From NCBI GenBank assembly GCA_015039465.1, contig MU130491.1:107852-171851 (forward strand): DNA of 64,000 nucleotides, in the 5' to 3' direction. The notes beneath the pieces are model-generated. The model made no database searches and was not told the DNA's origin. It worked only from the letters and a program-made list of their open reading frames with translations. The position numbers and the translations under genes were made by a program. The DNA is from Phlegmacium glaucopus. Taxonomy: Eukaryota > Basidiomycota > Agaricomycetes > Agaricales > Cortinariaceae. Of the stretch, positions 1 through 9,946 are shown piece after piece; position 1 is the first letter of the stretch, and every line of letters starts with the position of its first letter.

Positions 1-2893
1 ACTGAGCGGTGCAAGAAACTTGGTATAGTAACAAATGAGCGAGTTTATGCAAAATCTGACAGCCTTGAGAGCATTGGGTGAGCCATACATATCTTTCTTG
101 ACACTAACACACTGACATTTTCCTGACAGGCCAACAAAGCAGGGTACCCTTGATAGTATTGTCACTCGCCAGCCTCGCCCACCTGCCTTTACAACCGAGG
201 GACTGCTTGACTACATTGTTGAATTCGTTGTCTCTGAGGATGAGGTAATTTCAACGGTTAATTCTCATTCTATTCACACTAATTTAGAGCGGCCATTAAT
301 AGGCTTTTCACCTAATTGACAGGATGCCCTTCCGCCGCCTTCTCACATATCTTCGTCCTGCCCTTGCAGAAAAGGACTTACCCCATCGAACCAAACTTTG
401 TGCTCAAATCCTTTCACGGGCAAAGATGTTGGAGCAGAAGATTTCTGGTATTTTCAAGGTAAATAGTTTAGGCTTGAGTTATTTAAGTTCCATGCTAATA
501 ATTGAGTTGTGAAGGATATACCTGGAAAGGTTTCTTTTACATTCGATACCTGGACATCTGAGGCTGGAGACCCATATCTTTCAATGACTGGCCACTACAT
601 CGCTGGCGCCAAAGAAAGTCCGCAGGATTGGGAGCTTAAGAGCGAGCAACTAGGCTTTACGCACATTGAAGGAAATCATTCAGGGGCTAATATTGGAGGT
701 ATTCTTATACAAATCATTGATAAATATGGAATTCGTCAGAAGGCAGGTGTTTTTAGGCATTCTATCAGTCAGCATTCCTTACCCACCCATGTATAGATTG
801 GCTGGTTTACTGCAGACAATGCATCCAACAACTTCTCTGCTATCAAAGAAGTTGCAGGGCAATTGAAGGACAATTTCGCTGACTGGGATCCTAAACAGCA
901 TTATGTTCGGTAAGGTTACTTTCGTTTTAAAGGAAATAAAGAGTCTAATGCAAAAATCTAAAGATGTATGGAGCATTCGATCAACCTCACAGCTTGTCAT
1001 TTCATTCAAGGCGTTGCTCCTTCATAACACAGAAAATTGTCAATAAAATCGGGGACTTTGGTGCAAATAACGATTCTGAGGGTGAAGAGGATGGCGATGA
1101 AGTCAATATCTCTGATTCTGTTGGAAAAGCACTCGCTTTGGTGAAGCAGGTAAGCCCTTGTCTTGATGATACAATCTGTCTGAATAACTAATATTTACTC
1201 TTAAGATCCATGCGTCACCTCAAGCACGTGCATTCTTCACTAAATCTTGTGAGAATGTTGATATCCCTTACATGCAACTTATGCTATGGGTCAGAACACG
1301 CTGGGCTTCGCTATATGCATTTTTGGATCGCACTTTGAGTTTGAAGAAGGTATGTAGATTAAGAATCAATTGTTCTGGATTTATGTTGATCTGATTCATT
1401 TGATACTAGGCACTGAATCACTTCGCACAATTGGCAGATGAGAGCGATGAAGTTCCTAACCTAAAAGGAAAAAGTTATTCTGACTTCTACCTTCGTAAAC
1501 GCGACTGGGAAAAGCTCGAGCTCATGCATGAAGTTCTCAAGGTATGTCGACAACAACTATTCACCTCTTTGCTCTATTTTGACGTGTCCATTTATTTTTA
1601 TCGTCCAAGGAGCCTGCTAGTGCTAAGCAGACATTCTCAAGCTCGAAAGAGCCCAGCGCGTTTTGAACAATCCCCATCCTTGAATATCTTAAAGAAACTT
1701 GGGGTAATATGGCGCAGCACCCTAAGTTCTCAGAAGTCGAGGGCCCAATTTACAAAGGGATTGAGAATCTAGATAAATGGTATAACAAAGTGAATGATAC
1801 TGATGCCTATTTCATCTGCCTCTGTACGTATTGGCTCCGAGTCCTCAATCAAAATCTACTCACTCACACTTTTATTTACAGTTCTTGATCCCAACATCAA
1901 GAATGCATACGCACTTGACAAGTGGGATGCCAAATCCTACACCGCAGGTATGGCTCAGCTCGAGAAAGTGGTGCGTGCTGCTCTATAAATCCTATTTGGG
2001 TCGTGAATGAGGGGCTGAACAATTTCCAGTTTGATGCTTACTACGTCGCACCTGCCCAAGAACTCTCAGTTCCCATCACATCCTCATGTACGCTAGAATA
2101 AATATTGGTCTCAATGTATTTTTCTAATGTTGATTTTTCAGCTCGCAATGTATCCAGTACTCAATATGGATATTCTTGGATGCGTGCTTCTGTCCGCTCT
2201 CGTCAAGAAGCTGAGTGTTTCAGTTCAGGGCCAAGAGACGAGCTCAAGAGGTACTTAGATAGCCCTCTCGAAGAAGTTGATGGCGTGGTTGCATGGTGGG
2301 GAGTAAGTAATTTTGGATTTCATTGTTGGACATCCATTCTAACCTGTTACAACTTCATAGCATCACTCCTTCCAATATCCTACCCTTTCAAGTATGGCCC
2401 GTGATTATCTCGCTATTCAAGGGTCCGCTACACCTTCAGAGCGAGCATTTTCGAGTGGAGGGACCACCGGAACTGCCAAACGCAACCGTCTCAATGTTGA
2501 AGTCTTCGAGGCCCTCCAATTGCTCAAAAATGCTTATCGAAATGGGCACGTTGGTGCTCGCTTGGATGCTGAAAAACACACAATTAACCTCTTAGACATT
2601 TTCAAGACTAATGGTGATGTTGATGTCAAAGTGGATGCCGCATGCAAGGGAAAAGGCCGCGAGAGCAATTTTGAATGACTCCAGTAGCTTATGTACAAAT
2701 TATGTATGTTTTTCTCAAATTTATATGTTCGGTTCAGGTTCAGACCAATATTGAACCTGAACCGGACCCTCTTGAACCTGAACCAACCATCCAGTCCAAG
2801 GTTCAACTGGTTGTCTGGACTGAACCCAAAGTTCGACTCTCGGTTCTCCAAAATTTGGAAAGAACCGGACTGAACCGGACTTCGGCAACACTA
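1..2893 (+). mobile_element. hAT DNA transposon, right-hand part (left end outside window)
   Basis: The transposase coding region is followed by a subterminal stretch at about 2730-2890 made of repeated GGTTCAG/GAACC-type motifs in both orientations. It ends in a hAT-like terminus; read from the outside inward it starts TAGTGTTGCCGAAG at 2893. From 2894 onward the sequence reads directly as gypsy integrase, so 2893/2894 is taken as the element boundary. The expected 8-bp target duplication on this side would be CCCACATA (2894-2901); its partner lies left of the window. The boundary is inferred from the join of two unrelated coding regions and the TIR-like end. The left end could not be seen. 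Confidence 0.75.
130..2678 (+). pseudogene. hAT-family transposase, multi-exon, probably decayed
   Basis: hAT transposases cut and paste DNA using an RNase H-like core and a C-terminal dimerisation region. The C-terminal hallmark is clear: a WW near 2295, then after an intron ARDYLAI, SERAFSSGG and RNRL near 2395-2500, ending in stop at 2676-2678. Upstream exon pieces read as transposase when 50-60 nt introns are removed: about 509-790, 1063-1150, 1205-1350, 1410-1540, 1610-1825 and 1880-1970. An in-frame TGA at 1664-1666 interrupts the exon that would otherwise join to EYLKETWG, so this copy is probably inactive unless splicing avoids it. The N-terminal BED finger was not seen and would lie off the left edge. 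Family call is firm; exon limits are approximate. Confidence 0.75.
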
Positions 2894-3883
2894 CCCACAT
2901 ACAACACCATCACTTCCACTCAACTTGCTGAGCTATTTGTCATCCACATGTTTTCCAAGCATGGTGTTCCATCCCATGTAACCTCCAATCGCAGTTCCAA
3001 GTTTGTATCTCACTTCTTCAGATCCCTCAGAAAAGCCCTCGACATGAAGTTGCACTTCACCTCCAGATACCACCTGGAAGGTGACAGACAAATGGAACAC
3101 ATCAACCAAACCTTGGCACAATACATCCATATCTACTGCAATTATCAGGAAGATAATTGGAGTTCACTTCTTCCATTAGCGGAATTCTTCTACAACAATA
3201 CTCTGAGTGCCACTACTGGTGTATCCCTGTTCTTTGCCAACAAAGGCTACAATCCGGCTATCACTATCCATCTGGAGTATGACCTCATATCCTCCCGTGC
3301 TCACAAATGTTATGGACCTTAACAAAATCCACGAGGAACTCCGAAAAGCTATCCTCACTTCCCAGGAACAATACCAATGTTCCACGGACAAGTGGCAGAT
3401 TCCTCCTCCGGACTTCAAGGTTGGAGATCAAGCCTTGTCAGAGCACAATTCTTCCATACAACCAGACCTTCAAAGAAGCTTTCCAAGAAGTATCTTGGTC
3501 CATATGAGATTACTGCTCAGGCAGGTCCTTTGTCCTGGACCCTCCATCTTCCTGACAACTTGCATGCTGTCCATCCCATTTTCCATGTTTCCATGCTAGA
3601 ACCCTCCGTTCCAAACACTATTCCAGATTGTACTCAACCTCCACCTCCTCTGGTCTTCATTGATGGAGAACAGGAATTTGAGGTATCCAAAATTTTGGAC
3701 TCTAAATTGGATAACAGACGACGCATATGCAAACTTCTGTACCTAGTCAAGTGGTCTGGCTATGAAGGTACCAATGAAGAAACTTCCTGGTTACCAGCTA
3801 ATGAATTAGGACACACATCCAAACTTGTTGCTGATTTCCACAAGAGCTATCCAGCTAAACCCAGACCTCTCCCGCTCTCTTGA
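2894..3883 (+). pseudogene. Ty3/gypsy integrase C-terminal part with chromodomain, frameshifted
   Basis: The integrase inserts retrotransposon cDNA, and the chromodomain at its C-terminus directs integration to particular chromatin. Visible integrase motifs include FSKHGVPSHVTSNRSSKF, NQTLAQYIHIYCNYQ and PLAEFFYNN at about 2945-3210, the usual spacing for this family. The frame is lost near 3305. The text continues in a second frame (DLNKIHEELRKAI) and shifts again near 3435 to reach KYLGPYEI, HPIFHVSMLEP and the chromodomain (LYLVKWSGY...ETSWLP at about 3735-3795), with stop at 3881-3883. At least two indels therefore separate parts of one ancestral ORF. The conserved integrase sequence SDRGSEF appears here as SNRSSKF, a further sign of decay. 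Confidence 0.85.
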
Positions 3884-4060
3884 TTCATTTTCCATTCCTC
3901 CCCTTGTTTTTTTCCATTCCCCTCCATGCCTTTTCCATTCTATTCCTTTCCATTATCTTACTCTTCTGTTTCATAAAACAAAGTCAAGAGAACATTATTT
4001 CAATAAAACAAAACAACAAAAAAATGACAAGAAAACAATTAAATACAATTCTCTTTCTAT

Positions 4061-4793
4061 CTACTCTTGCGTTTTTTCTACTTCTTCCATCCTTTCTTCC
4101 TCTGCTCCTTCCATCCTCTCCATCCCCACTCCTAGCCCTCCTTCCACCTCTGACTCATCCCCATCATCTGTTTCCATCTCCTCATCCTCCATCTCCTCTT
4201 GCCTCTCCATTTCCACACCCTTCTCTGCTTTTGTCACCTCCTTCTGTTTTTGCTCCTCTTTCTTCTCTCCTTTTCCAGCTCCCTCCTCATCCATACTTCC
4301 ATTGCCATCCTCATCCCCTCCTGCATCTCCACCAACTTCCTCAACAATCCTCCAATCATGTTGAGTTCCTCTATCAACACATCCATTCTGTTGAACGCTG
4401 ACACTACCTCCTTCCCTTTTCCCTTGTCCACCCGTCTGTTCCTTCATCTTCCATTTCCCTCCAACCAAGCTGCATGTAATCTTCCTTATGTAGCAGCGCC
4501 AGCACCCTGGTCCACTGCTCTTCTCATAGCACACCTGGTGTGCATCTAAGCACTGGCTGCACACTGGGTTTTTCTTGGTCTTGGTCTGAAAGACCTCCTA
4601 TGTTCTCCATTAATCTTTTTCCATTTCCATTTTTGAACCACCTTACTTTGTTGTTAGTTTTTCTTTTCTTTGGGGCACTTGGCCCTGGCTCCATTCCATG
4701 TTCTTCTTCTTCTTCTTCATTGTTGCTGTTGTCAACCACAATTGTGTCCACTTTTCTCTTCCTCTGCTCCTCCTCCTGCTGCCTCCTTTGCAT
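4061..4793 (-). pseudogene. Antisense ORF inside the gypsy 3' region with Zn2Cys6-like motif
   Basis: Between the chromodomain and the LTR the minus strand holds two overlapping open frames, 4793-4524 and 4564-4061, which join as one protein if a one-base shift is allowed. The first part is basic and acidic with a likely nuclear signal (KKRKTNN). The second begins in a cysteine block spaced C-x2-C-x6-C-x8-C-x2-C-x6-C (CSQCLDAHQVC ... CWRCYIRKITC). This is the spacing of fungal Zn(II)2Cys6 binuclear clusters. It is followed by a long Glu/Lys/Met-rich coiled-coil-like tail. Whether it is a genuine accessory gene of the retroelement or a captured host fragment is not decidable here. The plus-strand ORFs over the same DNA are Ser/Leu/Pro low-complexity shadows. 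Confidence 0.5.
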
Positions 4794-5170
4794 TTCACAC
4801 AGCTGCCGCTACTCCTCCTCTCTTCTCCTCCTCTCCACTTCTACCCATTGTCTCTCCGCTTCTGTCTGCTGTCTCTCCTCCTCCTCCTCCTCCTCCAGCC
4901 TCCAAGCTTCCTCAATATCTGCTTCTTCCCACTTCCCACTCTTTCCACCAATGCTCTTGTGCCTCTTCGAGCCTTGCTCATTGCAAAGCGGGAGGAAGGG
5001 AGGGGCCAGCTTTGTTGTTGGTTTTCATAGTGTTTTTGTTTAGAGGATGGGGGTTTAGGAAGTTATCTGAAGTGAAGAATCACCACCAATCTCCAATGGT
5101 CTTTATACCACACCAACCTCGCACAGACCACCACGTGGCCTCGAGGGTCTCGGCCTTGACAGGGAGGTAC

Positions 5171-5724
5171 TGTTACATTCCATTATGTGACTCCGGTCCA
5201 GCTCCATTGGAGTTGTCTCTGGTACTCTGTACTCTGTTCCAGTACCTTCCCTTGTTTCCGGATCTACTCCTCCTATGTCCAACTCCGAGACTTCTCTGTA
5301 TCATTCCGGCTCCTCCAACAATACTCCCAACCCAATACCACATCTTCACCACAACCACTATTTCTTTGTCATCACTTTCCCACTATCAGTCAGCACACCA
5401 GCTATGGATTATTCACCCAAGAATGCAGGACCTTCCAGGAGCAGAATGCAGCACTTTATATTCATCCTTTATATTTCAGTTGCAATTCCTTTTATTATTA
5501 TTTAAGTACTTGAAACTTGTATGTTTTCCTCAGTTCAAATATCAACTTAGTTTCCTCCTCTTGTTTGTCCTCTAAGTCACTGAGGTCTTCCGTCTTTCCG
5601 TTCTATTCTGGTTCCAAAATCAGGACATCGTAGGAGCTGGGCGGCACAGCACATATGCTGAGGCCAAAGTCCTTTCCGTTACTTGTTCCGGTTCCATTCC
5701 ATCCGATCTGGAGTTACTCCAACA
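5171..5724 (+). repeat. Probable 3' LTR of the gypsy element
   Basis: The block starts TGTTACATTCC just after a purine-rich tract (GACAGGGAGG), which could be the polypurine tract. It ends GAGTTACTCCAACA, giving TG...CA termini with short inverted TGTT/AACA ends. Length is about 554 bp. No second LTR lies in the window to align with it, so the limits are inferred from termini only. Confidence 0.5.
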
Positions 5725-5838
5725 TTATCCCTTTGTCTAAACTTAACACAATAGGCTAAAATGATGAAAAATGATCCAGGTAGTGGAAATTATTATTTTT
5801 TCTGCTAAATATCTTCTTTGGTAACCGTAATATATGGC

Positions 5839-6000
5839 TCTTGATTTTAAAAAACAACCCTTGAACAACCCTTGCAAAAACTCTGACCCTTTGTCATGGG
5901 TAAGGGTTTTGTAAGGGTATGAAAATCCTGACCTTCACCCTTACCCTTCTTACCCCTACCTTCATACCCTTAAGGGTTTTGAAACCCTTGAACATCACTA
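5839..6000. mobile_element. Small non-autonomous hAT-like element
   Basis: A 162-bp segment is packed with AAGGGTT/AACCCTT motifs in opposing orientations. Its right end, read inward, is TAGTGATGTTCAAGGG, close to the end of the 24.2-kb element (TAGTGATGTGAAAGG). Flanking octamers TATATGGC (5831-5838) and TATATAGC (6001-6008) match at 7 of 8 positions, consistent with a decayed 8-bp hAT target duplication. The left end (TCTTGATTTT) matches only partly. Confidence 0.55.
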
Positions 6001-6387
6001 TATATAGCCTGTTCCTTTGAAATCCATTCAAACACAAGAGTAATTGATGAATCCTTTATCTTTTCCAAAGCTTTGTGAGCTGCATGAAGATCTTTGGTTG
6101 CATCAACAGCAGCAACAGCCTCTTTGCCCCAAAAAACCTGATATCATTTATAATAGTGTGTATGATGGGAATCATGGGATTAGCTACAAAGTATTATGTG
6201 GTACTCTTTTATCACTACAGAGCAACATTAGCTGTCTACCTAGTACTACACAACACTCCAACACTATGGCATGCTATAGGCCTAGCCTATTTGTTATGGC
6301 ATGTTATGACTCTAAATCAGAGTTTGCTGATGTGTATATATCCATCTCTTTGCAACAATGATGTCTAGCAAAAGATCACTTAGATTA

Positions 6388-6720
6388 TAGCTACCTGCAA
6401 AAATGTAGGCAGGTTTACAATTTCCTAGCTCTGCCTATGTTTACACCAAACAACCAGGGACCCTGAGCAATTACCCTTTTCTAGGTTGCGTTGGGCTATA
6501 TGCCCCCCACAGATGGAGCCACTGCCCTAGTGCGATATTTGGCCGTTGTCAATGACATAGCATTGCTATCGAGCAGCAACCTCAAAAATGGGTGGTGTGG
6601 AGTAGTGTTGGAGTGAGAGTGATTGCTGCTCAAGGGTCTTACTAAAAATGGTTGTTTACAACCAAATATAGGTGTAACTATGGAAATTTGTAAACCTGCC
6701 TACGTTTTTGCAGGTAGCTG
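6388..6720. mobile_element. TA-flanked MITE, CAGCTACCTGC family
   Basis: Imperfect terminal inverted repeats of about 40 bp begin (C/T)AGCTACCTGCAAAAA and continue through GTAGGCAGG and GTTTAC. The element is 333 bp and is flanked by TA on both sides (6386-6387 and 6721-6722). No coding capacity is apparent. TA duplication and size fit a Tc1/mariner-type miniature element. A relative with the same terminal motif is at 61263-61746. Confidence 0.8.
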
Positions 6721-6915
6721 TAATGTCTTTTCAAAGTTTAATCAGATATGCCTAAATAGACCCGAGCTGATAATGCATGAACGCCCTCAAATAGTTACTA
6801 ATTCATTATGCGATATGCGAACTCCAAGGCTAACGGATGGGGAAAGGTTCGATTATGATTCTAAATGAGAATTATGCGAAGTGAGACAATATGCATTATG
6901 AGAACTTGTATTGTA

Positions 6916-9581
6916 TTAGTTTCTTGGCACTAAGAAAAATGTCAAGAGACCATCTACTGGGTCCGCTGCCATCCCCAGGTCGCCATTCGTTACCTGCGCA
7001 TGCGCATAAAGAATACACAGCTTCATTAAATCCTCGCGTAGATCCGCAGGGCTCGGATCTGACTGGGCCATTTGGAATCGTCCTCGCATCTGTTTTATCC
7101 ACTCCGTAAACGCGAGGAACCTCACCTCGGTTCCGGCATCTTGATGATTGAATGGTCCATGGTGCCAGGGAGCTCCCTCGGTGTCACATAGCACCAGAAG
7201 AGACACCTGCGCCAATCGGTAGTAAGGTAGGAGCGACACGTCTGTGGAGGTTGAACCCATAGAGAACGAAATTTGATTCGCTTCGTCCTGCCAGTTGGCT
7301 AGCCAGTTCTGGAGCGCGTTTTGCAAGATATAGGCCGGTTTTGAGTGTTGAGCAACGTGATTTTCTTCTAGCGAGCTACCGGTATCCCCAGTGTTGGATG
7401 ACGACTGCGTCGGTGACCATGTGCAGGCATGTATGTGAGAGTATATGCAAGCGATCAGAACGTGTATGATGAAGTAGTGTGCGAAGACAGGCAGATTCGT
7501 TGTCACAGATGGAGGCGAACTGTCCACGAAAGCCGCGAGTACGCTTTGAGCTCTAGCGCCACGTAGCCGTGAGGCGGGTGATCCATAATGCGAAGAGGTG
7601 CGTAAACAGGTTACCCAATCTTGGGCCGAATGTGCATTCCACAATGCATCATCGCATGGTAAATATCCATCAAATACTAGATCCAGTGGAGATGGCATAC
7701 AGAAGAATACGACCTGGGCACAGTCGTGAAGGCGTTCTAGACAACATATTCTACCAAAATCATTCGGTAAATGTCATTTTTTCGAATTTGAATACTATGC
7801 TCACCTTTTGACCATTTCGCAGTATGCCCATGTCTGCCACGCCTCTTCAACAGGGGTGTCATCATAAAACTCTGGAGGTGTCCAAGCTTGGACCGTTTCC
7901 TGTAACCGGCTTTGCGTGATCATCTGTGTTCACATTTTTAGCGTTAGCCGTGATGCTAGCTAACGTTATAACATAATTTTACAGCAATACACACCATTTT
8001 TAACATCCCGTGATAAACATTAGCCACTCCTCGCTCATGAGCATCTTGATTGGATAAGCCCAATGTCTGAAGCAATGCTAAGGCAAGAATCAAATACATC
8101 TGTCCGTGAGGATCATTCATCTTGCATGCCTACGGGTAGGTGAATAATCCGCCTCATCGGAAAGAGATAAACCGATGACGAACATATTCCTGAGCAATCT
8201 CCACCCGCGCCGTCGTGAGAACATGGGCAACAAAGTCCATTGCCGTTTTCGTTCTGACAAAAAGTGCTCCGCAGGCCTGCATCACGCGAATAAGAACTTG
8301 AGGTTTATCGTCCTCCCGCCAAGTAGCTTCATGGACAACGGGTAGCTGCGGAAGAAAGGCAGAGAAGAAAAGATACACTGTAGTGTTTGTGATGCAAATT
8401 TTTTATTAGCTGTCATCATTCAACACGGTCAGGTGATAAAACGTACAATAGACACGAAGGGCATCATCAGAAGCAATGCCAGCATGATCAGCTTCATTGG
8501 AAAATAGTTTAGTGGCCGGAATAGGCGGTGCAAAGTGAGAATATTCGGAGACATGCTCTGACGAAATGCCGGATCTCGGGGTGGCCAAAACCGAAACTGA
8601 ATTGGACGGGGAGTCAAAGCCCATGAAATCGCCGGGAGGAGCACTAGAAGGTGGGCCCAGTAGTAACTCAGAGACATCGCCGAACGCGGTGTCGTCGGGT
8701 GACTGCGCCTCCGAGTCTTCGTGCATGACACTACTCTGGATGCAAGTAAAAGTTTCGAAATCGAACGTAGCAGCCATAACCATGTCGTTTATGTCATTTA
8801 TCTCCAATGTTTGCATGAAGTCGCTTGTGAGTTCGGTGAAGTTAATGCGCGGTACCAAGGGATGGCCGAGGTTGCTCAACGTCGAATTTCCCACTCCCAG
8901 TTGAGCAAAAGCAGCGAGAGCATCACAGGAAGGTGATGGCGACGGTGATATGAGATTTGAAGAGTTGACAATGTCTGGTACGGGGTTTGGCATGGAATCT
9001 GGAGGAGGAGTAGTTGGCCCTGAGTCCTCGGGAGTTGTTGCTCCTGTACTCGTGCTGGCGCGAGAAGAAGTTGACCCTGCGCGTCTACGAGTACGAACTG
9101 CTCCGAGCTTATTTCGCATGGTGGCAGGGTCGTTAGTGAATTCGCAAGTGATGCCTCGGACAATGCACTTTTGGCACGGGTGCTGCAGGTTACATTTGAC
9201 CTTGGCCTTGACGCATGCCTCGCAGGACTTGCGACGAGACCGTCTGTTATCATACTTGTGAGCTTGGGTATAGTACATTAATAGTTGCAGCTTACCTTTC
9301 ACCACACGTCTTCTTGTGTCGGGCCAGGAGGTCGCTTCTCGTAAATTGGAATTCACAAGTCTGGTCAAAATAGCAACATAAGATGAAGAAGTTGAGGACG
9401 CGTTTTGAGACTCACTTCACAGTGGTAAGTTCTCTCGTTCATGTCTATCATGTCTTCAGCTTGACTAAACTTAACGGACTGGTTGAATTTGAGACTTACG
9501 GGATCGTATGTGTCGATCGAGATGAGTCTTGCGAGTGAATGTCGCAGGACACATCGAGCAAGCCTTTTGTCCCGGTTGCAT
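6916..9581 (-). CDS. Fungal transcription factor with two C2H2 fingers, Zn2Cys6 cluster and MHR domain
   Basis: A DNA-binding regulator expected in the nucleus. The start is the ATG at 9581 (MQPGQKACSMCPATFTRK). Exon 1 (9581-9500) gives C-x2-C...H-x3-H. Exon 2 (9444-9416) and exon 3 complete a second finger reading YHCETCEFQFTRSDLLARH. After another intron the frame enters SCEACVKAKVKCNLQHPCQKC, a Zn2Cys6 cluster near 9150-9245. A Ser/Pro/Thr-rich linker follows. The domain from 8380 down (FFSAFLPQLPVVHEATW; then MYLILALALLQTLGLS; then the large exon below 7700) resembles the fungal-specific transcription factor (MHR) domain. Stop is at 6916. The order C2H2-C2H2-Zn2Cys6 is that of the Cmr1/Pig1-type melanin regulators, but targets cannot be inferred from domain order alone. 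At least seven exons were read. Confidence 0.85.
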
Positions 9582-9857
9582 TGTTCAAGGTGACTTTGGA
9601 AAGGGATTGTCGTTATGAGAATTGTTGTTATAAAGATTGTCGTTATAAGGATTGGCACCTAACAGGCGCCAATATCTTTTCGACTTCATGGAGTATTACC
9701 CAAAGGGCACCGGAAATTCAAACACGACTCGGGGTCGATTTTTGTCATTAAGGTTTCGGACGTCTCCCCTTGAGATTTCCCAAAAAAGTTGTGAATAATA
9801 ACCAAAAGTTATTTTTTATCAATTTTCTATGGTTTCTTGGCTTTCTAGAATAGTCAA

Positions 9858-9946
9858 GGTACATTTAGTGGTTAAGCTTTCGGACACTACCTTTGACCCA
9901 CCTAGTAATACCTATACCGCGGGTCGTGGGTTGAAACCCAGGTGCC
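9858..9946 (+). other. tRNA-related sequence (SINE head or tRNA pseudogene)
   Basis: The segment has an A-box-like stretch TTTAGTGGTTAAGC near 9864, a T-arm-like CGTGGGTTGAAACCCAGG near 9926, and ends GGTAC/GTGCC that can pair with one wobble. The spacing suits a class II (Leu/Ser-like) tRNA. The B-box is imperfect and no convincing anticodon arm was drawn, so an intact tRNA gene is not claimed. Confidence 0.3.

Larger units (their letters stand above)
2894..5724 (+). mobile_element. Ty3/gypsy chromovirus, 3' part, truncated by the hAT insertion
   Basis: In order this segment holds the integrase core and C-terminus, a chromodomain, a pyrimidine-rich region with an antisense ORF, and a probable LTR. 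gag, protease, reverse transcriptase and RNase H would lie to the left of the hAT element, beyond the window edge. Integrase plus chromodomain places it in the chromovirus branch of Ty3/gypsy. Frameshifts in pol show that this copy is dead. Confidence 0.8.

Noticed and set aside
3825..5575. Several long plus-strand ORFs rich in Ser, Leu and Pro
   Set aside because: They lie antisense to a Glu/Lys-rich frame in a pyrimidine-rich region and over an LTR, and their composition is that of CTT/TCC repeats rather than of a protein.
5840..6000. CCCTTA/AAGGGT repeats resembling telomeric DNA
   Set aside because: AAGGGT is not a rotation of TTAGGG. The motifs also occur in both orientations between hAT-like ends, so a hAT-derived element explains them better.
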